Shown: positions 31,761-43,800 of the stretch, one piece after another | Numbering within the stretch: position 1 is the first letter of the stretch | Layout: every line of letters begins with the position of its first letter | Source: Patiria pectinifera | Lineage: Eukaryota > Echinodermata > Asteroidea > Valvatida > Asterinidae | Assembly (NCBI GenBank): GCA_029964075.1 | Contig: CM057129.1 | Coordinates: 22,683,430-22,747,429 of the forward strand | Direction of reading: 5' to 3' | DNA: 64,000 nucleotides | Program-made: the position numbers and the translations under genes | The notes under the pieces: model-generated | Database searches by the model: none | Seen by the model: the letters and a program-made list of their open reading frames with translations, nothing else | What the model was told of the DNA's origin: nothing

Positions 31761-34109
31761 TAAGCTTGACTGCTGGGCCACACACACACATACCCAACGC
31801 ACACACTCTCTATACACTACACAGGCAGCAATCGCTCACAGTCACAGCTCCACTGTTGCAGATCGCTTGCAACAACAGGCCTCCGAATGGCAAGGGTTGA
31901 AACTTAGGGGGAAAAGACTCTTCAAAATGCAGCTATTCAGCGTAGAGCTATGGCAACCGTACACGTAATAGCCCCTGCATACTCTCTGACACTGTTGCCC
32001 TCTGGGTTGTCACTGTTGAGCGCTCATAAAGAATGGCATTGTCCAAAAAAGTCCAGTTTCTTGTATGTATGTAAATTATATACCTGTATATGGGAGCTGT
32101 GACCAAAATAACTTCAATGAATAATGAAAAGTTTTATTTCTTTTTTTTTCTTTCTGGGAACAAGAAGAAAAAAAAGGACTGGGCCACTGGGGCTTAGCAG
32201 AATGACGTCAACAGTTCAGCTTTCTAGTCAAATATGGATCAGTTCACAATCCACTTTTCTTTTTGTGTAAATTACACAATTATTTAGTAGCAACAGTTGA
32301 TTCGGGGAAAAAGCAAAGTGAGGCCATAATTTAATAAAATATTAACATGTAATGACCCAGAATGGGAAACTTATAGCTCTGTACATGTGGACGATGACGC
32401 CTGATTTGCATTCTGCCTATCTTCAAGGATTTTTGCACGTAAGGTTATCTGAGTTAATTAACTTAAATCTTCAGCAGTCTCCTTCATGCATGCACAATCA
32501 TTTTGGTAAGCCATATTCGGATTTGTAAAAACTTTCCTAATTTTAAATTTTTCTTTCAAATCAACATGTACATGTAGCTGTTAAATTTTAATCACCAGTC
32601 AAGCTCTTTGAAACTTGAGTGGCTCCTTAACAGAAAACAATAACAGGCAGATTTGAAAGTCGGTGAAAACATTGGCCAACAACAACATAACCATGTACCG
32701 GTCTTTAGAACTTACATACGGTACGGTACACACAACACAACTCATGCAAGAGGTACATTGTACATGTATGATGTATGGCAAACTCTAACACATGTGTAGA
32801 TTCTCTAGTATGCAAATTTTTAAAGTCTTATTTACGTACATGTGCAAGTTGTTTGTGTGTGTGTGTATTACGTACATGTATTATGATCGTCAGGGTGTGA
32901 CAGAGTAAAGTTTATCCAAACTCTGCATGAGGACACCCTCTGAGGAATTCCCTCCCGCCAGTCCAGGTATTCACACAAACAGGGCTCCAGGGAAGCCAGT
33001 GCTTGCCACCACACGGCGCGCTGACAAACGTTCGTACTTGCGCAAACCGTGCCCGGAATGTCCAGCCATTAAGCACTGTTGTCCCTACTCCCCATGCGGC
33101 GGAGTTGTTGGAATTTCGTCTTGACCCCCGTCAACCGTCTCAATTTTTTTTCCGTTATACTTTGCGTTCTGATCTGGAGTAGCAAAGTAATATAAGTAGT
33201 TGGATGTGTTTAGTGTGTGTGAGTTAGAATGAAATGCTTGGAATTTTGTCATTGATGCTTCTCGCATGTTGTGTACTTGAAATTGAAGCACTGTTACTTA
33301 GGCCAAGAAAAAATAAATGTTGTGTTTCCAATAACATTGCCAAAAAAAATGAAGGGTTGGTAGGTAGGATTTTCCTTGGTGAAACTACTTTTTTACCCAA
33401 AATGTGTACATGTTTTTATACGAGAGAACAACTGCACAAGTAGATGTGTACTTAGTAAGATGATGCTTTATTGCACTCTTAAAAGTATTCGAGACTGGTA
33501 TAATTTGGGTGATTTTGTTCTCTTCCAAAAAAACTAAAATATGTATCAATAAAATTCACCACAAAAATTATGTACATGTATAAAATTTAAAAAATAATAT
33601 TACTAGAAAAATATCAACTACTGACCCTAATCACCCTACAACCAAAATATTAGGATTGATTGGATTACTGGAAACAACACATTTTATTTTGTTGGCCTTG
33701 CACAGTAGGTGTATATTACTGGTACATGTACAAAGTGTGTGTACATGTATACAGATGAAGATGCTTGAATATATGCCTTCGACTTCCTCAGCAATGTTGC
33801 TACTGCATGAAATTGTGAACACATGCTTCATAGATATTTTATAGTTATTAATTATGCCTTGGAAAGAAAGATAATGGCTTTGAAATGTAAACAGGATTAT
33901 TTTCAACAATGTCCGTCAGCATGATAAAGCCATTGAGCACTTGAAGCGAAAGTGTGAAACGGAATGTAAATATTGGCCATCTATTATCTCTAGCCTTAGA
34001 TAAGGAGGTTGCAGCAGTATACATCTGCCAATAGTGGTACCGTACCTACAGTTTTAACTAAAAATATCCCTCCTATGCAAACGTACACATTGTGCAAAGT
34101 TGTTCTTCA
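31761..34109. other. intronic or intergenic, nothing firmly recognised
   Basis: A GC-rich patch at 32930-33125 holds a 65-codon frame, but no domain or paired splice sites. TACATG runs are near 32760 and 33575. Confidence 0.4.
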
Positions 34110-34400
34110 GTTAAAATCAGTCAAGTGCCTGTTTTTAACAGTTAAGATCTCCCAGCCTACATACAGCAGGATTGACTGGCTGTGACTGTTTATGTAACTT
34201 GCCTGTACATGTACCATAGGTGATTGATAAGCCAACTGTGCCTACCACTTGCCTGCTTGTGTCGGTAGACTGAATTTGACTAGTCACAGTGCTTGCTTGA
34301 ATTATGATCTGACTGTTGGTGACTAGCCTGTGTAAAAGGCATGGCAGGGGAAGAGGATTGTTTTTTTACTGTATGTGACTGTTCAGACAGCAGGAGGGTT
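34110..34400 (+). repeat. interspersed repeat D, copy 2
   Basis: See copy 1 at 23735-24060 for the shared blocks. The left end has CTGTTTTTAACAGTTAAGA and the right end TGTGACTGTTCAGACAGC, suggesting short inverted ends. Confidence 0.65.
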
Positions 34401-36624
34401 AAGTTGCGTTGACCTTTTTGCGTTGAGGTGGAGATGAGGTGAACGCCGTGGAGCCTGTCCTTGCTCAACTTATCAAGGTTGATACAAGAAACTCACAGCT
34501 TTGTGTTTGAAGTAAATGAATTGCTATGTTACCTTTGATAGAATTTTGATTGTCGCCGCATGATTACTAAAAAAGTCAAACATACTATTTTCAAAATGGC
34601 AGGCGGAGGTGATTCAATGACTGTTCTGTGACCAAACTGAAATCATACACACAAACAGCCCTTGTAAAAGCATTTACATGTATTAGCCTCATCCAAGATA
34701 TTTACATTACTATGCGGAGGCTTGTGAAATCAATATGTTTAATGTGCAGCTGTACAATAGATTTATTGCATAAATCCAACGCATTGCGTACCTTTTGTAC
34801 TGTTCCTGAAATCAGCTGCAGGTGTATTACCCAGTATAAACAAAAGTTTATTGGTCAGCTTGTCCTAATTGAAGTTTGAGTCCTGAACTTTTAAATATTA
34901 AAAAGAAAAGGAAAAAAAAAACACATGAAGTTAATTTTGGGTCATTTTGACCCTTAAAAACTAACATTTTTGTTTTTATTTATTGTTCGACAACAGGACA
35001 ACTTTCCTATCAAAATGTTACATTTGTTGTCCTTTAAAACTTTGTTTACATGGTTCTGGCATTCTGTTAACTTGAAATGAATTCTTTTGGCTGAAGAGAC
35101 GCCACGATATAATCCACGTGTTGTTGTTTTTGTTTGATTGCTGGCTAGAAAAACGCCAGTGGGCAGTGAGTGTTTATGCATAGTAGGTTTACACAATACG
35201 AGGGGCTCAAAAGAGAAAGTTGGAAAAGGTACAGAAATGTTAATTGATGCACACACGCTTGCCGGGCTTACAGGGTCTCGCTGTACAACAAACTCACACG
35301 GCCAAGGTGTCTGTTTACCAGCTTTCTCCACAGGTCCCAGATGAATGGATGCGTGACGTTGGCATTGAACTATAGAAGCTTCTATTCTGTTTGTCCCGGC
35401 CCCTGCGCCCTTCGAGCAAAAACACACACTCAGTCAACATCTTGTGACGAGTAAGGGGCTTTATTGTACAGCGTAGCTAGACTTACTTACATGTATCACG
35501 TGCGCTTGTTTTTGTGTTTTCGTGTGTCGCAAGCTTGAGCAAGATGCATGTAACAACGTACATCTGAAAAAGCTGACGACATGGTGTGTTTAGTGTCGTG
35601 ATGTGCATAATAGTGCGTATTGAGCGTAGTGTTATTGAAATATAACATAATGTGACAATACACAGCATTTTCAACAATTTGACCTTAATTTGTGTTGCAA
35701 TGGCATCGTAAAAGTAAAAGGCATTGACCTTAAAAAGGACAGATGTACTTTTTTGACCTTGCAAAAGGTGCCTAATTCTACACATTGGGTTTCACTTTGA
35801 AAAGTTATGAAATTACAGTAGAAAACAATATTGTTAGAAAGTTAAGTGCTGGTTTTTGATGATGATAAGAAGTAAAACTAATGACAAAAAAGATGTCTTT
35901 AGTTCCAAAATTGCAGGGAATTCAGGGAAGTAAAGTTTTCTTGAGATGATTCTTATAAAAAAGAGATAAACTTATATAATTGTTGAACTCTCTTGTTTTT
36001 CTCTCTGGATAATAAAGCATTTGAATTAAGTTCATTTGCAAAAACATTTTAGTGCAAATCTCGCTGTTTCACATTTGATAAATGCAGTATTTATTTTCAT
36101 CACATTGTAAATACTCCGGCCCCCTGACTGATACAGTGGATACAGGTATGGTATGTACATGTGAAGCTTACATGCCCTGCTATCCAACTGTATTCAGAAA
36201 GATATTTTGTGGCAATTTTGAACGCATCATGTACTGTAGTACATAACACATGTACATGTACTTGCAGTCGTGCCTGTACATGTACATGTACGTACACATT
36301 GCTCATCGCTAGTCAAGCATGTCGTTCCCCTAGTTTCACATCAGTACGGTTCCCGCAAAAAAAATTAGGTCACGTAAAACTTTGAACAGAAAAAGGAATG
36401 GTTTGTAAGGGGTCATGTCCAGCATTGTTGCATTTGTCGCCCTCGTGTGAGCATGACGGCAGGCATCACAGTTGGAGGTATTGAACCCCACCCATAGAAT
36501 AGTCCCAACAATAGATGGGACAGTCCCTACCATAGTTCAGACGACCCCGACTTATTGTTGGGATCATCTCAACTAAAAGGGATATGGTCCCAACTTTAGC
36601 TAGGGAGTATACTATTATCGGAAA
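34401..36624. other. intronic or intergenic, nothing firmly recognised
   Basis: A GC-richer patch at 35130-35420 is open on the reverse strand for 157 codons, without domain features. A TACATG cluster lies at 36241-36295. Confidence 0.35.
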
Positions 36625-37161
36625 AGGTCTATCAAGGGCCGGGTTAAGTGTTCTGTAGGCCCTAGGCACCAGTGTTCCATAGGCCCTACTCATCCCTAGG
36701 CACTGGTACCATTTGCACAAGCGCTGAACCCTCGCATTTCATGTTGATGCTAAAGTTAATGCTAAGCTGTACTAAAAGCAAGCCATACCAAACTGGTAGC
36801 TCTACAAGCCTGTGCAATGTACTACATGTATTGGGTTCCCTCCCAGTTATTACAATGTATTACATGTTTTGGGTTCACTACCAGTTATTACAATGTATTA
36901 CATATATTTGGTTCCCTACCAATTATTACATTGTATTACTCAGGTCAGCTACACTACTAAGCCTTCCCAAAATTGAAAACTCAGAGAGAGAAGCCAAAAC
37001 TGTTCATGTGTCTGTGTGGGTTAGGGTTGTGGGTGTGGTTTTTTTTTTAGGCACACTGGTATTTTCATGTGTACTCTCAAATTATTTTGTCACAGACCCA
37101 TAAACCCCTATATGCACAGTGCCTGCTGTGCCTATTTGATAATCCTGCCCTAGGTCTATCA
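36625..37161. mobile_element. 517-bp transposon with perfect 10-bp target duplication
   Basis: AGGTCTATCA is directly repeated at 36625-36634 and 37152-37161. The element (36635-37151) begins AGGGCCGGGTTAAG and ends GATAATCCTGCCCT; the termini are imperfect inverted repeats (AGGGCCGGGTTA versus AGGGCAGGATTA). Its interior includes a 38-bp tandem repeat. The 143-codon frame inside (36672-37103) is a product of that repeat and has no transposase motif. A 10-bp duplication fits a Mutator-like superfamily or another 9-10-bp class. Confidence 0.8.
36815..36939 (+). repeat. 38-bp tandem repeat, 3.3 copies
   Basis: The unit starts CAATGTA(C/T)TACAT and ends CCAGTTATTA, with few differences between copies. 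It lies inside the transposon at 36635-37151. Confidence 0.8.
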
Positions 37162-38639
37162 GCCTGTAGAAGATAAACTACATGTAGCTTCATTCACTGT
37201 TGTTTCATCGATGATAATCCCTTTGTCAATCTGCTGATGGTTTTCCAGCTGTCCGGCCTTGCCCTTGCTTACATGTATTGTTTTCGTTTTCATTTATTTT
37301 CATGGGTGTTTTTTTTTTAAATTGAGGGGGAAGGTACATGTACGTGTAGGGAATGTTAAATCGGATGCATAATTATCATTTCAATGAGAACAGGGATTTC
37401 TGCTGCTGGCCAATTTAGGCATTTTAAATTAATGTTTGAATGAATTAGTCCTCTTGGTTGTTCATCACAATTTTTTTTTTTTGCATTGCAGCGATAGTAT
37501 ATGTTGTAGTGTTTCTTTATACGTAAACAACATCCCTTATGTGAATATTTGATTTTGAATTTTATTTATTCCTTTTCAAAAGTCTGTGCACAGCACAATT
37601 GACTAAAAAAACACTGTGCATTATTAAATAAATTATTGATTATTCATAATTACATGTAAAGTTTTTTTTATATTTTTTACCAGTGCAGCATGACTAGGAT
37701 AATAAATTTATCTTCAAATTGATTAAATATCACATTTATCTTGTATTTGGATGCATGCACTGCGCCAGCAATTGGTGCTATAGTGCATGTGTGCACACAG
37801 TGCATGTACAGGTAGGATTAGTAGTGATGCATTGTGCACAATGTATCATCAAGCCCAGACATTAGTTCTTGTGATCAAAGTCCCAAAAAGGTATCTTTTA
37901 TTTAATTGATATAATAATGGGACAGGAAACGAACTTCCATGCTCGAAGCCTAGACATCTTTAAGAATTGGTTAATGCACATCGTGTTGCTCCTTTATAAG
38001 TATTGGGGACTGACAAATCAGCATATGTATGGTACATGTGGGACTTAAATTTGGTTGAAGATAAATTTTAATTTGTACATGACCATGTACATATGTACAT
38101 CAGTGACCATCAGACAAACACTGCATTGTACACATTTTGTGTGAATTGTAGGTTATGTAGACCATAAAAAAATGAAACAAAGTAATTTTCTCAGTAGTGA
38201 ATTTATCTTTTATGTCCGTTCCAATCTATTCTCCAAACTCCCACCCCTCTCCCCCTGACACACAGCTAACTATCTGGGTTCTGTTTGACCCATATTTTCA
38301 GGAATCGTTATCATCAGCATGCACTAATTACGATCAGACTCTGGACCATTGTGAGCCCTTTTTGGATATATCGATCCACAAATACTTGTGCAGTATCTTT
38401 GAATGAGATACGCAATCTGACCTACATTGTAAGTCCAGATAGTCAAGAGTTTCTCATTTTCATCAAATTCATTTCAAGTCAAAATATTTTGTGAAGTTAT
38501 TGGTCTAATTCAGATTTCAAACTGGTTACTGGTATTTTTTTTGTCGGGGGGGGGGGGTGGGGTGCCGGATGCCCATTCATACCCGGTACATGTAAATGTC
38601 ATCTCTCAGAAGTCAGAACAAAGGAACATCTTGACAGAC
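37162..38639. other. intronic or intergenic, nothing recognised
   Basis: AT-rich; a G-run near 38546-38556. No exon seen. Confidence 0.4.
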
Positions 38640-38890
38640 TAATGCTCCACAGCAGAACCAGTTTACAAGCATTCTTCTGTCTTTGATTGTTTGAGCAGTC
38701 ACAGACAGTCAGAAATTCAATCCACCTATACACCGGCCAGTCACCAACAATCAGATCATAGTTCTTGTAGGCACTATGTGTACAGTCAAATTTCATCAAC
38801 AGACCTAAACAAGTAACTGGTAGGCACAGCTGGCTTTAATATTCTGTTTACAACAGTTGTGAACTTGCCAGCCAGAGAGGGAAATTTAAA
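38640..38890 (-). repeat. interspersed repeat D, copy 3 (reverse)
   Basis: The words GCCAGTCACCAACA.TCAGATCATA, GTCAAATTTCATCAACAGAC and GGTAGGCACAGCTGGCTT are the reverse complement of blocks in copies 1 and 2. It is more diverged than they are. Confidence 0.55.
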
Positions 38891-39291
38891 AGCAGAAGTT
38901 TAACAATACAATAAGTGCACATGAAGGTCTAAGAGGAAGCTCCATGAAACATGAATTTGTAAGATCCTTTTTGATCCAGCAAATTGCCCGCAGTTGGTCT
39001 ATAAATGCCAAAAAAAAATATAAAAATTAACAAAAACAAAAACAAAACAAAAACAACTAATTAACAACAAAAATAAAACGAAAACTGAACAATAATAGTG
39101 TAACTTACATTGTAAGGTGAAGGATGTGTGTGCTGACAAGAAACAAGATTTTTCATGGGTTTATCTTTTTTTCCCTTGACTTGACACAATGAAGTGTTAA
39201 AGTGTGGACCTTGACACCACCGATGGTGCTGTACATGTACGACACTCGTGATTGGGTAGATATTTGTAAAATTGTTACATTCCTGGTACAG

Positions 39292-39360
39292 GCAGCGGTG
39301 GAGGCATTTTGTGCGCACTTGTTGCTGTTGAGGGTATGCCTCTTGAGCTCATAAAATCAG
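39292..39360 (+). CDS. internal exon of an unidentified plus-strand gene
   Basis: The acceptor TACATTCCTGGTACAG ends at 39291; the donor GTGAGATT starts at 39361. The only open frame with matching ends uses two leading bases (GC), then reads SGGGILCALVAVEGMPLELI-KS, and leaves one G. That G plus AC at the start of the exon at 51291 makes an Asp codon, so the two exons join in phase. The peptide is glycine-rich then hydrophobic, which could be a beta-strand/helix of a globular enzyme. I do not recognise the family and assign no function. Confidence 0.5.
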
Positions 39361-40379
39361 GTGAGATTATTTTTAGTACGTGTACGCATCATTTTCAGTT
39401 ACATAAGTTTGGGCTGTTGTCATTATACGTACCGGTACGTTGCTCTGACTGACAATAGTACGTGTATGTGACTACATGGAAGCTGCCGAAAACACTTCCC
39501 ATTGTACATATGACTACAGCCCACCCTGGGTGAACATCGCTTCACACTTGTTTCATGCAAAGTGAAACTATGCATGTTTTCCACCCTGCGTCAACCCCGC
39601 GTCAACCCCGAGATTTGTCTAGTGTGAAAAGGGCTTACTAGACCTAGCTGTAAGTACATGTAATTCTAGCGCAGCCTCAGCAACAAAAACTACTGTGCAT
39701 ATTTGTCATGTCCGTTGTGTGGGTTAAAAAGTGAAGTCTTTGATTTATTTTTGTTTAAATGATCATGTATTTTTAGTTTTGTTCAGAATATTTTGGTCTT
39801 GGTTTCTGAACAAAACCACAAAATGTTCTGCACATTCTAACATGCATTTACACATATTGCATCATAAAAACACCAACTTAATGTGCACGGATACATATGT
39901 GTAACATGGCCAGTCATTACGTGTACCGTATGTTTCTGGGGAGAACGGTAGAAACTTGAATTTATTCCTATTTTGCGTGTGTGTGCCATTTTGTGCTAAC
40001 AAGTGATTTTGGCAGCGTTAGAGGAAACGATATCCCATCGTGAAATAAACTAACTTGATGTTTGAACTCCCCAAACTCAGTTGAGTCATTGGTTGGCCAT
40101 TTTTCATTGCCTTGGTTGTCGTGTTTGCCAGCTCAGTGTTATTTTCCTCCTTTTTCTTAAAGGGAAGGGGAGGGGAAACTGGAAAGAGTTGTCCATCATT
40201 GACAAGTAAAGCCCTGTACATCTTGAATCTGTGTTTGTCACATACATGTATACATACATGTTGGTCCTACACTTTTGTTCAAAGAAATACGCAAGGTGTG
40301 GATTGAAATGTTGGGAGGGGATCAGGATTGCACAGATTGTACCGGATAGCTGACTCAAAGGTATTGCAGAGTTGTAATC
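39361..40379. other. intron, nothing recognised
   Basis: Would be the start of a 12-kb intron between the exons at 39292 and 51291. Contains GTACCGGTAC at about 39430. Confidence 0.4.
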
Positions 40380-40895
40380 GATTCATCACAAGGCAATTAC
40401 AAGTCATCACAAGTCATCGCAAGGCAATCACAAGTTAGCACAAGGCAATCACAAGTCATCCAGTCGCAAGTCAAGTGACAAGCTGTTCAAGTAAACTGTG
40501 ACAAAGACATTCCTTTTTCATCGTTTGTATCCTGTTACTTTAATTGTGACTTGACTTGCGATTGACTCGAGATACATATGACTTGTGATTGACTTGAGAT
40601 ATGGCTTGCAATTGACTTGAGGTAAATGTGTATGGCCTGTGATTGACTTGAGATATGGCTTGTGATTGACTTGAGATATGGCTTGTGATTGACTTGAGAT
40701 ATGGCTTGTGATTGACTTTGAGATATGGCTCTTGATTGACTTGAGATATGGCTTGTGATTGACTTGGGATATGGCTTGTGATCGACTTGGGATATGGCTT
40801 GTGATCGACTTGGGATATTGGCTTGTGACTGACTTGAGGTATGGCTTGTGATTGACTTGAGATATGGCTTGTGATTGTCTTGATAAATTAACAAA
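40380..40895. repeat. opposed minisatellite arrays
   Basis: The left part (40380-40480) repeats CAAGTCATCACAAG-type units. The right part (40545-40890) is an array of about 14 units of roughly 23-24 bp built from GATTGACTTGAGATATGGC and TTGT. The right unit contains the complement of the left words (GACTTG, CTTGTGATTG), so the two arrays can pair as a long imperfect hairpin with a 65-bp spacer. Open frames of 119-134 codons on the reverse strand are produced by the repeat and are not genes. Confidence 0.85.
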
Positions 40896-43800
40896 AAACA
40901 GTATTGTACACATAAATTTCAAGTGGTATACAATGGTGTAAGCCCTTAAGTTTAACCTTCATTACAAACACAATTTTGACCACCTTGTGAAAGTTTTGTA
41001 TATATTCAAATCAGCCAACATTTACAGACAATAAAATCTTGTACCACTTCCCCACAAATAATGTTGCATTTACAGTATACATGTACCGGTAGGCCCCTAT
41101 GTATATAATTTCAAAGCAATTTCTAAGCAAAAGTAAATAATGAAGTTTTTGTCTTTGGCCATAAGAGATTGTTCATTGCACCCTGTGTGTAAACCACATC
41201 AACAGGCAGGATATGGAGTTGGATAGAGTTAATTCTAAGTGAGATTTTGTTTTTGCAGTGTCATGCACACATATAGTCATGTGGCTTTTTCGTATTCAAA
41301 AACTATTCATGTGACTTTTTTTTTTTAGCATTTACGTAATTGGGACACAAACAGGAAACTTGAACAAATTGGAATTCCCTGAACAAACACCCATGTGTCA
41401 GTGAATCCTCTTTAATACAAAAGACAAAAATTAGTATTCCGTGTACAAAAATGGTAATTTAGTACATGTACGGTATGTGTACATTTTCAAATTTTGATTT
41501 TGATTTTGATCAAAATCAGGTTAGTGTGGGAGGGGAAAGTGAAGCACTTGTAATCAAAACCAGAAAAAATAAAGGGGAAATTTTTAGAAGTTTTTGTGTA
41601 CCTCACTTTGTAATTTTTTAAAATAAGATAACAATCAGATTGTATTTTGGTGTCTTTGTGAGCTATTTAATGTTGCTTTTACAAAGTCAAACAATGTAAT
41701 AAACTTGAAATTTAATCTGATGGACATCACATGCTTGTATAGTTATAAAGTTTAGGAACATCTGCAAATTTGGTAAGTCCGAAAAAACATGTGTAAACGG
41801 CCACTTTACATTACGTGTTCATGTGTGATTTGAGAGCTGTGATAAATATTTAAAAAAATTTAAATATTAAAAAATCTGTGAAATATGTCAATTATCAACT
41901 AGTCAGCTACCTCAAATACATGTACATGTACTTGGTATTCATAATTTTTATTACCTCCATGTTAGACGTTGAAATAATTGAATAAATTATTTCGAAAAAT
42001 GCCCAGCACTACAAACATTTTACATTACAGCAGCCAACTCTTAATTTTGAAATTACTAACGTTCACAGCTGTAATCGGGAATCAGAATCTGTGTGTACAT
42101 ATGTACATTGAGAGTAATTTCCTATCAATGCATTACGGGAGTGCACTTTAATAGTGATGTGACGTGTGATATGACGTGACTGTAAAATTGATTAGGACGT
42201 TGACGTTGTGTTTGTTTTTTTAGAAAAACAATTTTCTTTTTTTTTAATTCAGCAGAAGCTAGATATGAATGCCTACAAACATCAATGTTTTGTACTTGAA
42301 GCCAATTCTTATACAAATTTGTTTGGTTTTGATGGTAAAAGGAGGATTCAGGTCCAGCTTTTGGATTCTGTTTCAGCTTTTGGATTCTGTTTGATGTTAA
42401 TCTTTAGAAAGAAAACACAAAGGGGATCTGGGCCAGAGACATATCCTTTGCAGTGTATTAGGACAGGGAGAGGGAAGTCTTTTTTTCATCAGGTTTTTAT
42501 ATTGCAAACAATTCAAACTAATCACTCCAGCCAAAAAAAGCATAGTGAGATAAAAAAAATTATGCGAGCTGCGTAGAAAAGTTATCTTTTGGGTAATTGA
42601 TTTCTCCGTGGAGTACAGTGCACATGTAGCGCGGTACTGTGCGAGGACAAATTCCTCAGCAGTACAAAACATGATTGTTTTCTCATTCTTATCGCCAACG
42701 AGATAAGCAACATGAGTTCTGGTGGCGCGTTACTGCCCACATACAGGGCACTTTCAGTTTGCAAACCAGCGTTTTTGAGAAGTGCTGGTTTATTACGGTG
42801 ATGATGAAAATGGCGATGAAAAACCTGCCAATAGCACGTACATGTAATATCAATCAAAAGTCTGTCCTTTGAGTCGGTAAGCTTGGCGGCTAGGCCTGCG
42901 AACAAACACTGTCTGTTTTCGATAGATTTGGGGGAACCTTATAGGGCTGGTTGTCAGACTGTGGATAGTGACTTGTGAGGCATCCTATCAGTGCATTGGC
43001 CAGGTCAGCTGGCTGATATCGTCTGAAGTTATCGTTAGATGTTGTTTCTGCCCTGGCGGCAGTACATTGTACCTTCTCTGTTTCAGATTCTGAAACCCGT
43101 GTTGAATGGTTAAGAAGTCTACTTGGAACGTAACAACCTGGAACCCACTGGTGGTGATGTGGAATATTCTTGGCTTTTACGTTTTTATTATTACGTGGAT
43201 AACTTTGGGCATTCTCAAAGCGAGTTATTCCCCACATTTTGTTTCAGTAAGTAAAAAATACTTAATTAGAAATATCATTGAAAAATACAGTAAAAAGAAT
43301 GTTGACCCCTACTTCGTCGCGTCAGTGCAACAGGGTCGTAACTTGATTCTGCTATAAAGTCGTATCTCGCGCGAATACACTCCATGCAACAAGGTCGAAT
43401 CTCGCGTATCTCGACGTCCATTGACTTTGTGTGTCCATCCAGGTTATTTTAAGCGAGATACGACCTTTTGACATTGAAAACTCACGTTTCACGTACATGA
43501 CGTCACATGCCATTTTAGGAGATACGACCTTGTTGCACGGACACGATGACTGGGTCTTTGCTTTATTTGGGTTCACAAGTACCCCCTCAGCGGTTAGGGA
43601 GAGTTGGGGGAGACCACTGGGAGGGACATTCGAACACATTGCTGACATCACCTGGTGCTCATACCACGCTACTGTTTGGAACACATCCAGAATAAAACTA
43701 ATCATGGGTACATCGTGATATACGAGTGCGAACTAGTACGCGCACATGGTCTGTTCCTCCAATGCCAGAGGTAAAAAAAACACGCCATTTGCTGTTCATG

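Noticed and set aside
36672-37103. 143-codon frame
   Set aside because: It lies inside a short transposon and is kept open by a 38-bp tandem repeat; no domain.
43087-43246. Exon-like segment with strong acceptor, ATG, a hydrophobic stretch and a GTAAGT donor
   Set aside because: Its phase does not fit between the exons at 39292 and 51291, which join without it. T-rich DNA gives hydrophobic peptides by chance. It could still be a first exon of another transcript.
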